A DNA stretch of 64,000 nucleotides from Phascolomyces articulosus (Eukaryota; Mucoromycota; Mucoromycetes; Mucorales; Lichtheimiaceae), in NCBI GenBank assembly GCA_025677815.1, contig JAIXMP010000011.1, positions 1,240,001 through 1,304,000 on the forward strand, read 5' to 3'. Positions 12,259 to 24,329 of the stretch are shown in pieces. A model generated the notes under the pieces. It worked only from the letters and a program-made list of their open reading frames with translations. It ran no database searches and was not told where the DNA came from. Each line of letters opens with the position of its first letter. The stretch's first letter is position 1. The translations under genes were made by a program, and so were the position numbers.

Positions 12259-12504
12259 TGAGTGTTTTTATTTCCTTTCCCTCTCTCTCTCCCTCTCTCC
12301 TGCTTTTGCCTCCGAAAAAAACATGTATTTTCTTCACACACTTTATACCACTTAATCTAATACATACACTTCCTGCTTTACTCAAATTATCCGAGTATTG
12401 TTTTGTATATATACAACACACAGAACTTTTCGTTTTTATTTTGTAAAAAAAATACTCGGAAGTATATTGCCATTAATCATACATCCACACACACCATATT
12501 CACG

Positions 12505-12560
12505 TTCGCCTCTTATTATTATTATTATTATTACTCTTATTATTTATTATTATTATTCGT
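12505..12560. repeat. (ATT)n microsatellite
   Basis: Imperfect ATT repeats in the pyrimidine-rich leader between the PFA4-like gene and the FAM72 homologue. Confidence 0.8.
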
Positions 12561-12680
12561 TGCTTTTTTTTCCTCTTCGTACTTTTTTTTTCTTTATTAT
12601 TGTAATAGTAATTTAAAAAAAAATCACCTTTTTTTTCTCGGTTTATATCTATCTGGTTTCTCTTTTTTTGTAACATATTT

Positions 12681-13543
12681 ATGAGCACAATTAATAGCAC
12701 AAGCACTATTATGACATCTACGTTCAATCGTAATAATCCTAATCATCCTACTACTACGACTACTATTAATAGTAACAGCAACAATTATAATAATAACACG
12801 ACAACCACTGTATCACCTCTAAAGCCTGTCTATCGATTGTTATGTAAACATTGTAGAACCATTGTGTGTGCTCGTGGTATGCGAGCCATCTTGTTGGCAG
12901 ATACCAAAATTGAACTATATAGCACAGATATACCAGCGACTTCGTAAATATCTTCATAGATATTCCTAAAGAAAAGAGTGAATTATCATTGATTTTTGGT
13001 TATTATGGCATACCATAGGATTCAATTAATGGATAAAGATTATTTAACACGAACGTGTCATTGTCGAATTCGTGATGTAGCGTGTCGAGAATGGTATTTA
13101 TACACAGAGATTAGAACACATGTTTTATTCATGCGTCCGTGTGTCGTAGAGAGACACTAATAAAACTATTAATGCACTCATATTATTATTATTTTAGTGG
13201 CAATATAATTGGATATCACGTTGTAGCTCCTTGTCACCAATGTCTTCAAGCTGGGAATAATGGTCATTTTTGGATGTTTCATTCAGATGCATGTCAACCA
13301 CAAGAACGTAAAGATATATCAGGTATTTCTTTTTTAGGGTTAAAAGAACGATCCTCATCATAATAGGGGATCATTTATGCGGGTTTATATGATTTTTATA
13401 GTATCATTATTAATACAGAGTGCTTGTTTTTTATTCACTTTTAAGGAAAACGAACCATCTTATGGAATAATCTTCCTCGTGCAGAGCAAGATCTTGATTT
13501 TTTAATGGGAACTACGATTCCTTATGATCAAATGTGTCGTTAA
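12681..13543 (+). CDS. FAM72 family protein
   Basis: Four exons (12681-12943, 13019-13093, 13198-13322, 13446-13543), 186 residues. The first 48 residues are Asn/Thr/Ser-rich and probably disordered. The conserved FAM72 core then follows: CKHC at 55-58, RGMRAILLADT, ELYSTDIP, CHC at 101-103, and GYHVVAPCHQC with NNGHFWMFHS. The regularly spaced cysteine pairs suggest zinc binding. The last exon carries a conserved LWNNLP segment. Each splice join restores a conserved block, which supports the model. In vertebrates FAM72A binds the uracil-DNA glycosylase UNG2 and affects uracil repair; whether that holds in fungi is not known. It sits in a block rich in genome-maintenance genes. Confidence 0.9.
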
Positions 13544-13711
13544 AAAAAAGTAACTAATATATTAATAATAAATGAGAAATATATTTTTTTTTGAAACAAA
13601 AAGTATTGTTATTGAATGATGATAAATGAAAATATTCCAAAGGAGTGATAATAATACTAAAAGTAATAATAGATTTCTGTTTTTTTACTTGATGAAGATG
13701 TTCATATGGAT

Positions 13712-13743
<32 letters not shown>

Positions 13744-13980
13744 CGTAATCTTTTTGAAGAGGGGGGAAAAAGGGGAAGGGGTGGAATTATAGTATATAAT
13801 ATATATATGAGAGATTATTTGAAATGATGATCTTGTTTTTTGTTGAATTGAAATAGAGAGAGAGAGGAGAAAGTATGATGAGGGAAAATTTGACTATTGT
13901 ATAAAAATCACCTTTTTGTGATGAATGAAGAATATATATATCTAATAATATATAGGGGAAGAATAATAATAATGATATAT
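13544..13980. other. Convergent spacer with GA repeat
   Basis: 3' sides of the FAM72 gene (+) and the kinase gene (-). It contains a (GA)15 microsatellite at about 13715-13744 and shorter GA runs near 13855-13870. No coding content. Confidence 0.6.
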
Positions 13981-15742
13981 TCAAGACAAGATATGATGAC
14001 GATGTTCACGTTCACTTGTACAAATCTTTACGGACTTGATCCACTTGGACTCGATACATTGATCCACTGTCCATCTTGTAGCAGGATTAGGATCAAACAT
14101 GCCATAAAGACATTCTTTTTCATCTTGATTACATTTACTCAAAGGAACCCAGGTCCTAGAAGGTCTTTTGGCCAGATACTCGACGTAATTAGGATCTTTG
14201 GTGCATGATTGCAAAAAGGGGATATGACGATATATGAAACAATGCCATGTGACGGCGGCGCTCCAAACATCTAAAGCACGACCATCGTATTCAGCAATAA
14301 TGCTAGAAGAGGAAGATGACGGTGAGAAAGAGGCGGAGGGGGGAGAAGAGGAAGAAGGTGATGATGATGATGACCCAGTAAAAAGTTCGGGGGGCCAATA
14401 AGGCTCAGATCCACATTGTCCACGAGATTCTCTAGCATTGTCATCAAAACACGTTTGCACTACATCGGCTACACCAAAATCAGTAATCTTGAGCACACCT
14501 TGAGGTGTCATAACCAAGTTTTCTGGCTTAATATCACGATGAGCGACTCCACATTGATGCATATATTGTAATCCCAATAAAAGTTGTTTGAATAAGCAAT
14601 CAATTTCAGTATCGTTTAAATCAAAGTCTTGTAATACAGTAAATACATCGCCTCCTGAACACTAGAATGAAACAAGAATTTAGTCCGTGTCTATTAATGA
14701 GATCCATGGATTGACATTTGTTGGGGAGGTGGAATAATGATGTCTCGTTACTTACATATTCCATCACACTGCACCATCGGTTTTTATGGTCCTGCACCAG
14801 ATCAAATGTTTCTACAATATGAGGATGCCGGAGCACTTTACTTATGCAAAATTCATTTGTCATGCGTTTATGATATTCACGTTCGGTTTCATCTCGGTCT
14901 CGTTTACGGAATGTTTTTACAGCAATGGTGACTGTTGTAGGATTATTTGTCGTTGTGGTCAGTTGTTGTGCGGAATTATTATTATTGTTATGATGATAGC
15001 TTTCAATTTTATTTTGTTGAACATCTAGTAATTTAATGACGGCTGTGGCACCACTCCCAATCACTTTTCCTTTACGATAAGGGCCATATTTTTCATGTAA
15101 TTTCAACGGTTGTTTGGCTTGATTCGTCGACGTGTCGTTCTCATTTAGTGTAGTGGTGGATTTACGTCGTCTTAAACTTAAATGTCGAATCTGTTGATAT
15201 TGAGATAGGGCACGTTTCATTTCACTAAACACGGAAGAAGAAGGTGAATCTGAAGAACGAGGGGAGGAGACACTGGATGATGGGGAAGGTGGGTATTCCA
15301 AAAAAGAGGATTGGGATAGTTGTTGATAGGCAGCATTGGGATGAAGTCCTTTTGTTTCTTCGATTGGATTGTCATTAGGGTTAGGTGGTGGACTGACAGT
15401 TAAGGCAGCTGCAAGTGATGCAGCCATAGCAGCAGCACCCACTGTTTCACTTGTGGAGGGTGAAGGTGGCCTTGATGAAGAAGCTGAGGTGGCACTATGA
15501 TTACTACGTAATGATAAATTGGAAAATCGTCGACCTAACACAGAGGCAGGAGGTGTAGTAGGCTGTTTAAATAATCGACGGAAACTTCGTTTACGTGGTC
15601 GACTGGAAGGGGGTGGTGATAAAATGATGGTAGGTTGTGATTGAGATTGTTGTGGTAGTTGTTTCTTTTGATGTGGATCATGATTATTTTCTTGTTGTTG
15701 ATGTTGTACTTGATAATTGTCACTGACTAAAAGTGTTGCCAT
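13981..15742 (-). CDS. Serine/threonine kinase, HAL4/SAT4 type
   Basis: Two exons, 15742-14756 and 14661-13981, 555 residues; the 94-nt intron is phase 0 and its removal creates MEYCSGGDVF. Residues 1-215 are low-complexity (Gln, Ser, Pro, Ala). The kinase domain starts near 219, with glycine loop GSGATA at 229-234, lysine K276, HRDIKPEN at 370-377, DFG at 390-392, and an [14 protein letters not shown] activation segment (408-421). The SRG-CGSEPY segment and NEFCI motif are typical of the fungal HAL4/HAL5 (NPR1-like) group, which stabilises nutrient and K+ transporters at the plasma membrane. Two insertions stand out: an Asn/Thr-rich one at 249-270 before the catalytic lysine, and a Ser/Pro run at 424-450 just after PPE. 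The subfamily call is from motifs only. Confidence 0.85.
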
Positions 15743-16443
15743 AAGGGAGTTTTTGGTTTATATAAATATGTATATATAGGTAAAATATATATATATATAT
15801 TTGTTCTCTCTATAATGATCAATTTTCAAATAGTAAATACTAAATGGTATAAAATATATACTAATCAAAAAGTATAAGTAAAAATGATAATAGTATAATA
15901 ACAATGATAAGTAAAGAAAAAGGAAAAGGAAAAAAAACGATTTTAGGATTGTTTAAAAAGAGATATTTATATATTTGTGCATGCAGAACAATACATTCGA
16001 CTAACTGACTAACAAACTCCCTTTACACGCATATACATACATTAGTGGGTAGTGTGTAGATCCCCCAATTAACTTTATACACACACATTTTCCAACTAAA
16101 AGATAGCGTCCAATCCCCCTAAAAAAACGAACTCCTCTTCTACTTCTGCTTCTTCTCTCTCCCTTCTATATCATCATCACCGTCCTCTTGTTCTTCTTCT
16201 TTTACTAAATTATCTTATAAATGTTATATATATATATATACTCCTCTCTCCCCCAAAAAACTCCTTCAAACATTAATGGAGATCTTCTTGTTTTTTTATA
16301 ATACACTATACATGATTAAAATAATAATAATGAATGTATATCTTTATCTTTTCCATGCATTTTTACCCTGATTCTTTATATATATATATATATATATTTA
16401 CAAAATATACATATCCAACCGCATAAATCATTTTTATTATTAT
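15743..16443. other. Intergenic, TA-rich
   Basis: Upstream of the kinase and downstream of RPA3. It holds several (TA)n tracts (near 15786-15800, 16227-16240 and 16377-16396). The 16.0-16.2 kb part has C/T-rich sequence. Nothing else is recognised. Confidence 0.5.
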
Positions 16444-17157
16444 TTACTCGAAAATCTCTTTATATTTTTGACCATATTCCACGACTTTGTTTGCAAGTTC
16501 CAGATCTACAAAACCATATAGTTTTTGTTATTGTTATTGTTTTTGCCAAGTGAGTCTTTTTTTCCCTTTTTAAAATAATGCTCATGAACTGAACGAAACG
16601 AACAACAACATTGTATCCTCCCCCCAAAGAATAAAACACAACCAACGCTTCCCCCTCTTCCCTCTGTCTCCCTCTTCCCTCCTTCTCCCTTCTTCTTGTT
16701 CTCTTCTTCCATTCCCCTTGAATGTGAGTGTAGTCTTTTTTATTCTTACCAAAATCATCGCCTAAACTGGTTGACTTGAATTCCGTAATAGAGTAATCTT
16801 TGTTAATACGACCAATCACTTCAACATAACTTCCACTCCAACTGTTTTCCTATTTTTAATGAGTTAGCTTATGATGCAATCTCCAATGGGTTGACAACCG
16901 CCATTAAGAAAAAAAAGGGGGGAGAAAACTTACGCCATTAACTTTGACCATACAATGACCTTGATCTGATGCAACAATGACAGCTGTTTCGCCATTGAAC
17001 TACATATCATAAGAATATATCAGTGAACACATTCTAAGCATCGATTCCTTTTTAAAAAAAAAACTATTACCGATTGAATTTTTCCAACAATGCGAACAGT
17101 TTGTTCAACATAGTTTTCTCTTAATGCAGAATTAATACGTGGGGTAGGTTTATCCAT
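16444..17157 (-). CDS. rfa3: Replication protein A subunit 3 (RPA14)
   Basis: Four exons on the minus strand (17157-17071, 16999-16934, 16849-16750, 16505-16444), 104 residues. It is a single OB fold with PRINSALRENYVEQTVRIVGK, then a strand with TAVIVASDQGHCMVKV, then SYVEVIGRIN and a C-terminal helix LANKVVEYGQKY. All four joins keep the frame and produce the expected fold and length (human RPA3 is 121 residues). With RPA1 and RPA2 it forms the single-stranded-DNA-binding complex of replication and repair; the C-terminal helix contributes to trimer assembly. The shared promoter with TSR2 contains ACGCGA/TCGCGA boxes (see 17219-17277). Confidence 0.88.
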
Positions 17158-17218
17158 TGTGTATCGTTGTTGTCGTTTTGGTATATGATAAAGAGAAAAT
17201 AAAGAGAGAAAAAAGAAA

Positions 17219-17277
17219 ACGCGAAGTTTGAATCTATTGCGCAGTTTCTTTAACGCGAGTTCGCGAGTTTCACGCGA
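17219..17277. promoter_or_regulatory. MCB-like box cluster between RPA3 and TSR2
   Basis: ACGCGA occurs at 17219-17224, 17253-17258 and 17272-17277, and TCGCGA at 17261-17266, all within 60 bp in an otherwise AT-rich region. It lies 62-120 bp upstream of the RPA3 ATG and about 150 bp upstream of TSR2. In yeasts MBF binds ACGCGT/ACGCGA-type boxes and drives G1/S expression of replication genes, including RPA subunits. Function here is inferred. Confidence 0.6.
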
Positions 17278-17428
17278 ATTGGTAACTGAACAAAAAAAAA
17301 AGAAAAGGTTTCCAAATTTGAGAATTTTAAGTCACTCTTTTTAAAAATGAAAGATCCTGCAAAAAAAAAAAAAAAAGTTCTCTCAATTTTTTTTATTCGA
17401 AAACCTTATTCTATAAACTTCTTTCCAA

Positions 17429-18366
17429 ATGGCAGCAAATCACCCCAATAAAATTGCCTTTGAAGAAGGTGTTAATTATATTTTTAAGTCATGGACCGCT
17501 TTAAATTTAGCAGTAGAACAAGATTGGGGAGGTGTTGATTCAGCTGAAAAACGAGACTGGATGATGCAAGTGATTGTCGACTATTTTGGTTCAAGTAAGC
17601 TTTTTGTTTTATTATCCCTCAACCTCCTCCTCCTTTTTCTGAATAAGAAACCTTGTTTATTTCATCAGTCTATCTGTATACGACAATAGTAATGAAAAGG
17701 AGGATAAGAAGGAAAGAAAATAACTAATGAATAAAGTTTATTATTAGATGGTAAAAAATTGGATATAGAAGATATTGAAACGATTCTGGAACAAATCATG
17801 ACCGATGAATTCCAAATTCTTCTTGAAGATGATTCAGCTTACCTGGTAAGTAATAAGGCTCTATGATCAATATGAAGATTCATTATCCATCACACTCCAC
17901 CCCTCCCTCATAGTACTCATTATTTTATATCTTATCATATAGGTTGCAAAACATCTTGTGGAAGTATATCATCAATGTATTCGTGGTAATTTTACAGAAG
18001 TGGAACGATTAAAAGCAAAATATCAATCAAGGCAACCAGCCACTGCATCAAGACAACAAAATAATGATAATGAAGAGGAGGATGACAGTAGTGGAGAAGA
18101 AGGACCCGAAGAGGATGGTGATGATGATATGGTAAATATATATTTCCTTTTCTTTCCCTCCTTGAACTCCTTTTGTGTGTATATAAACGTAAAATTTTCT
18201 CGGCGTTCCTTCATCCTCCTTAATCACTCACCCATTCACTCAAACAAATTCGTCCATTCTACAATACTTTATATAGGATATGGATGAAGATGAGCCAAGA
18301 TCATCACGACCTGAACCACAAATCGATGATGATGGATTTGAAACTGTAACATATAAACGTCGATAA
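17429..18366 (+). CDS. tsr2: Pre-rRNA-processing protein TSR2
   Basis: Four exons (17429-17594, 17748-17845, 17943-18131, 18277-18366), 180 residues. The N-terminal helical domain has FEEGVNYIFKSWTALNLAVE followed by the characteristic WGG at 33-35 and KRDWMMQVIVDYF. Then come IEDILE-type and DEFQILLEDDSAY segments and VAKHLVEVYHQC. The C-terminus is acidic (EEEDD runs) and ends with DDDGFETVTYKRR, as in the family. Tsr2 is the escort that holds ribosomal protein eS26 and hands it to the pre-40S particle; the acidic tail helps unload eS26 from its importin. It diverges from RPA3 and converges on the zf-PARP gene with 15 bp between stop codons. Confidence 0.92.
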
Positions 18367-18381
18367 TACAATAATATATAT

Positions 18382-19139
18382 TTATAATTTCATCTTTTTA
18401 GTTACTGCTTGAATTTGTTTTGCAAGACTTTCTAATTCCAATTGATCTTCTTTGGCTAATTTGATGGGTTCCGGTTGTTGTTGCTCCTTTTCCTTTTTAT
18501 TGTTCTTTTTCGTCTTTTTGGGTTGAGTGACTCCTGTCAATTGAGCTGTCATATCATCTTGTCTTTTTCGTTTCTTGTTGGTTTCTTGTTTCTTATTCTT
18601 AGGATTGGATTTTTTGTTGTCATTCTCTTTCTTTTCTTCTCCCTTGACTTGTTGTTCTAATGCTTCATCTTGTTCTTGATCTTGTTTGGATGGTAATGGT
18701 TTCTCACTCACATCTGTCCATGTAGCACCTACACCTTTTTCAATTACTCGTTGTACTCGTTTTTGATCCTTTTCTTTTAAACTTGGGTATCCTCGAAACT
18801 GTTCAATAGGTAACTTGGTCACTAACTCGGGTACTATATAATAAAAATGATTTTATTTTTAGTTTTTTTTTATCTTGTTATTTTTATATGCGTCCTTTTG
18901 ACCGAGATCGATCGTTTCGATCTAGTGAGATCTATCGTTTATTTACCTTTCCAACAATTAAAATGATACCATGAATGTTTTGCTGATTTCTTTTTTTCTG
19001 ATTTGCTCTTTCGAAAGATTTCTCCTGCTCTTAATGAATGGTGAGGAATAACTTTGCCACATGTGGAACAATCAGCTTTTCCAAACTTTGCGTATTCAAT
19101 ACAATATGTGGTGATACCAGTTTCTTCTTTTTCACTCAT
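18382..19139 (-). CDS. PARP-type zinc-finger protein
   Basis: Two exons (19139-18947 and 18833-18382), 214 residues. Residues 10-66 form a zf-PARP domain: YCIEYAKFGKADCSTCGK, then H59 and C62 in WYHFNCW. The probable Zn ligands are C24, C27, H59 and C62. The remainder has a short conserved-looking EQFRGYPSLKEKDQKRVQ segment and a highly charged Lys/Glu/Gln tail. No poly(ADP-ribose) polymerase catalytic domain is present. zf-PARP modules recognise DNA breaks, so a DNA-damage-sensing or chromatin role is likely. An in-frame upstream ATG at 19190 would add 17 residues; I prefer 19139 because it lies close to the start of the domain. Confidence 0.88.
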
Positions 19140-19264
19140 AGTTTCTTTGTTGTGTTGTTGAAAGAATGAAATAATTTTTTTTTCCTGCAAAATATTTTTT
19201 TTGTACTCTCCACTTTTCGAAACTCAACTCCCAACTCTCTTTTTCACTAACTATTCACTCCTGT
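19140..19264. promoter_or_regulatory. Short shared promoter of the zf-PARP and BIR1 genes
   Basis: Only 125 bp separate the two divergent start codons. The sequence is T-rich toward the BIR1 side, with no TATA or MCB motif that I can recognise. Confidence 0.5.
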
Positions 19265-21432
19265 ATGAATATATTTGATAATCGGGTTCAATCATTTCAT
19301 ACCAATCAACGTAAATGGCCACATAAAGGACGTCTTTCTGCTGAAACGGTAAAGAAAAACAGATGAAAGAATACTTTGATTGAAAAAAAAAACATGTTTG
19401 GATTCATTCTTTTTTAATGGTTTAAATATATAAAATAGCTAGCGAGGAGTGGGTTTTATTTCACACCAGCCCCTTCACGATTAGATAGTGTTACGTGTTT
19501 TTTATGTGATGCACGATTGGATCGATGGCGTAATGATGGGGATCCTATGGAACGACATGGACGTATGGCTCCTGATTGTCCTTGGGTTATTCTATCGTTT
19601 CCTCATTTACGCCATGCGCTTCCTATGCCAGAAAATACAAAGTCGACGCGACTTAGTTCTGCTCGTGTGCGTACGTTTAAAAAGAATACTCAGTGGCCTC
19701 CTAAGTCCATGGCTCGAAAACAATTACCTACTGCAAAAAAGGTATGCTAGTATTACAATGGATGATGATGTTCTATAATAGAATCCAAACTTTTAGTTGA
19801 TCAAGTAGTTTTTTTTTTTTTTATGATCCATATTTATTTAGCTCGCTGAATCTGGATTTTATTATGCACCCACAAAAGAAGATATTGATCGTGTTGCCTG
19901 TGCATATTGCTTAGCGACAGTGACTGGAATGGATAGAACAATGGATTTATTGTATGTATTTGAATATAAGGTTGAAAGGGCTGGTTGATTAATTCGTACT
20001 GATGCCATTTATATGACATGTTAGAACACAACACAACCCATCCTGTGTATTCTCTTCCAATGTAAGTTTCTCTTTTTTGAATGATCCTTTTTATTCTTGA
20101 AAAAAAAATAACTTATTATATTACCGTGAATAGACAAATACCGACTCTTCAATTCACGGACCAGTAACACGACAGCAATTACGAGCATCTAAAGCAGCAT
20201 CACCAGAAAATGAACAGGAACAAGATATTGCGACTGAACAAACATTAGGGGAACCTTCTAAAAAACAAGCCTCAATTGATGATAGTATCTGGGATATTGG
20301 AAAAGCATATGCTCAAAAAGATCGTGTTGTTCTAACCTATTCAAAAAGAACCCAACGACAACAACCACAAGAATTATCTTCCATTTTACCAAAACACCTG
20401 ACAGAACCGATTGCGCCTCCACGACCCACCTCACCATTACGATCCCCAACACCTGGACTATCACCAGAGTTAGAATTACCTGATCCACCGCCACAGAAAC
20501 GAAAACATGAAATTGAACCTTCGTCTCCACCCAAGAAAACATCGAAACGAACATTGGATAAAGGCAAAGGACGAGCTGTATCACAACCACCACCACAACA
20601 ACAACAAAATACAACAACGCCTAAAAGAACTCCATCACTACCCTCCAACACCACAACTTCTTTAAAGAGACCATCCTCATCCTCATCTACCACTATAACG
20701 ACTCCGTTATCACCAGTTCCCAAAGAAATTCAACAACAATCCTCTACACCTACTCATGATCATTTATTGAACGATCCAGATCTTGAATCACTCGCTTTTT
20801 CACCCATTCGTCCCGCGAATAGTTTTTATCGTCCGGAAATCCTTGGACAAGAGATTATGCAAAGTACTCCGAATACCCAAGTATCACGTATCAAACAAAA
20901 CGGCATCATAACACCAGATGAAAGAATGAGTTCGTTGCAAGATGAGGAGGAGGATCCACGAAAACGATTAAAACCTTTTTCACCACCTAGTTCACCTACT
21001 CGACGATCCATGAATACTAGTTATGAAACAAATATGAGTACAACATTGACAAGTCCGAATCGGTCTAGTTTTTATAATCAATCTTTATGGCTTCCAGAAG
21101 AAGATTCTGAGGACGAAGGAGATAATAAAGTAGAGGAAGAAGAACAAATGGAGGAAGGGAAACAAGTGGATGAAGAAAAACAAGACGAAGACGAAGATGA
21201 AGAGGATCATGATATCATAATGGAATTAGAAGATCCAGTCGAACCACTTTCTGAAGAACAATTAAACATGACAGTTGAAGAATATATTAATTCTTTGATT
21301 AATACTGAAATTGAAAATATTCAAACCAAGAGTAATGAATTAATCCAACAAATTCAATGCACTGTGGATCGAATACAACAAAAAATCATAGATACATCAT
21401 CATCGAATACTTCCCCTACTACTACATCTTAA
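19265..21432 (+). CDS. bir1: BIR-repeat protein, BIR1/survivin type
   Basis: Five exons (19265-19348, 19439-19741, 19842-19951, 20025-20061, 20134-21432), 610 residues. BIR repeat 1 has GRLSAETLARSGFYFTP, then CFLC at 48-51, a W at 58, H68 and C75 (GDPMERHGRMAPDCPW). Repeat 2 begins TQWPPKSMARKQLPTAKK and LAESGFYYAP, with CAYC at 149-152, H169 and C173. Repeat 2 is unusual: Met replaces the conserved Trp and only three residues separate H169 from C173. The rest is disordered Ser/Pro/Lys-rich sequence, an acidic block (about 500-530) and a helical C-terminal segment (about 540-595). BIR1 proteins belong to the chromosomal passenger complex with Aurora kinase and INCENP at centromeres. Confidence 0.88.
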
Positions 21433-22097
21433 TAGTAATAATCACTTTGCTCATCCTTCCCCCCCATCTCCATTTCTTTTGCATATATATAACAACATCA
21501 TTTTTTTTCATCTGCATGTGTTAAATAATCATTTCTCATCTTTTTTTATTTATATCTATTGTATACAATATTATTGACGGATCAATTTGTTGATTTATAG
21601 TTTTGGGGTGGATGGTTAAGTGAGAGTATGCAGAAGGTTTACATATTTTATATAACGTTTATATTACCCAGTGGTCACTCGTTGGTTTAGTAAATGCACT
21701 ATGTATGGGGGGAGAAGATGAAAACTTTTTGATACAACTAACAACATAATTGTTTGTGTCATCATTAAAAAATAAAATAAAAATATAAAAACAGCAAAAT
21801 CATATTATGCCATGTCATGTATGTCAAACTTGGAATGTTCTTTTTTTTTTCATAAATGGAGCCTGAGGTGATAAATGACAAGAATAATACAGATGATGAT
21901 GACGGTTAGACGCTACTTCATACAATGTTTACCGATGTTTAAAGTTACTTTTATAAAACATTCACGAGATCATGTGGAATTTATATATAAACGAAGTATC
22001 TAATAATAACACCACATTATGCATTTTCACCAAAAGAAAATGTCAAAAGAACTTGTAATAAATCATTCAATTTGTTTTATTTAAAAAAAGATACTGG

Positions 22098-22118
22098 TGC
22101 TGCTGCTGCTGCTGCTGC
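22098..22118. repeat. (TGC)7 microsatellite
   Basis: Seven perfect TGC units in non-coding AT-rich sequence. Confidence 0.95.
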
Positions 22119-24329
22119 ACTTACCACACCATAAAAATTCAATTCACGAAAAGTTATATTAATAGCCATGGATAATGTATAATATGTAATGCTCGGAGGT
22201 TTTTTTTTATTTCATGTATGATAGGGTGCATCCAATGCAACAACATAAAAAGTAAAAAATAAATCAATGTGTTATGTGGGTGTATACTTAAATCATCACA
22301 TAATATTAGTTGGAACCAGGGAGGAGGTGAAAAAGCAATTAAAAAAAACAGCCAATTTTATTAATAAGCGTGTTGCAGGATTGATCTACATTCTATAGTA
22401 TATGTAAAAAAAGAAAGAAAGGAAGAATTCAGATAATAAGAATAATATTATTACTAAACAGAATCATGGATATGTATATGAATTATAACACATCTACATA
22501 ATAGTGCATTATTTAAATGTTTCAGCACCAACTATTGTAACTTTATTCTACTATGTACTAGAAAAAAAAACAGTCAGTTACGCACTCTCTCCCTTCTCTC
22601 CTGTCGATCCCTTGGTATGTTAATAATGAGACATCACCGCCAGGTACTATTCTTTTTTTATATACATTAAAACAGTAGTGTTGTATATATTTATATAAAT
22701 GATTATATTAATATAATGACCTGATTTTACTCATTTCTGCATATAATATTGCCGTCGCATATGCTTAGTAAATGAATCAAATGATCATATGAGTGATTGT
22801 TACGTTTTATTTAGACTTTTTTTTTGCTTCATTCGACGATCCTATAATAAATACTAGTGCCGTACATTAGTATATATCAATTAGCAATATTCGTTTTCTT
22901 AAATCTTTTTAAAAAGCATGTTTTATCATTGCTCATGCATAATGCTATCATAACTGCCAAATCCCTTCAGATAATGAGTCGAAGTAAGGATAGATAAAAA
23001 AAAAGGAGACAACGATATAAAAGAAAACAGAGAAGCATTCCTTGGATTGTAATTTATGAATCTTGATTACTTTTCTCATTTTCTAAACACTTTCTCAAAT
23101 CACACTTTTTATAATATGTAGTTTATGCAGCAATATTCACACCTAAAAGGATGATCGCCAATTATTATGTAATGCGTTTTTTTTCTCTTTCTTGATCTGG
23201 GTCAACGTGAAGAATGATGGGCACTTCTTGATAAATCATGAAAATAACAATAATAACATCGTAACACTTATGTATGTGCAGCACCGTACTGTTCATCATG
23301 ATACGTTGGAAGAATCACGATATACATTATGACTCACACCAAAATTGACAAATCAATGTTATATACCATATAGTCCAGTATAATATCGATAGACATTTTT
23401 CTGCGAAGAGGAGGAGGACTCCATTTTTTATTTATGGAGTACAATTAACAGTCTACGCGAAAATACATTACCTTACTAATACCTTATTGGGTATCGTGAG
23501 GTATGTAAAAATTTGAGTAATCGCAGTATTTGAACTTAATTACTATCAGTAATTGTAAAAGAATTACGACTATTACCGTCGTAGGTAGTGTACAATACAT
23601 AAAGTACGAGGGAGATCAAATAAGTATCTATTACCTGTAAAAACTCGATAGCGTTTAAAAAAAATGTGAAAATAGATGAATATAATTTCTTTTGATCCAG
23701 CGTGTTATACTTCATGCATAAAAAAAACTAACATTTGTGCTATAAAAATGAAAGAATAGAAATATACTTATAATGACCATATTAAACCGAAGATGTATTT
23801 TTGACTTCTTTGAATAATCATCTCTCATGATGAATGCTTACAAAGCATCATAGAGTTATGATATATCAATGACTGTTGTGAGGAAGAAAGAAAAAGTGGG
23901 CAAGACTCGCTTACTTAAATAAAAAGGATCGTGATCATTTTTAAACATCTTTCTTTTTCATTTTCATCTTTCTTTTTTCACACTTCCTTTAATTGTATAG
24001 TATAGATAAGAAAAAAGATTGGTCTTGTCTGTATCACTATGGTGCATCATCAGCTTTCGTAAAAATGAAAAAACATATTTCGAAAATACTCTTGGAATCC
24101 AACCAAAGTTGAACGGTGACTATAGTTTATAATAGTTATATCTATAACTTCACATTTATCCAATAAAACAAGAAAAAAAAGCTATATTTCCAGAACAGAC
24201 AAATACCCGTAGTAATATTGGAAGTTATTATATATTGCTTTATTTGATTGATCATCCTATATATATGCAACAGTAGGTTTAAAGAAACTGTACATATAAA
24301 TAACTCAAGGATTAATGTAAGTGAAGAGA

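Noticed and set aside
12403..12684. Open frames rich in Tyr, Leu and Phe upstream of the FAM72 gene
   Set aside because: They translate the (ATT)n and T-rich leader and have no domain.
19651..19666. 13-base word CGACGCGACTTAG shared with about 31936-31948
   Set aside because: A match of this length is expected by chance in 64 kb.
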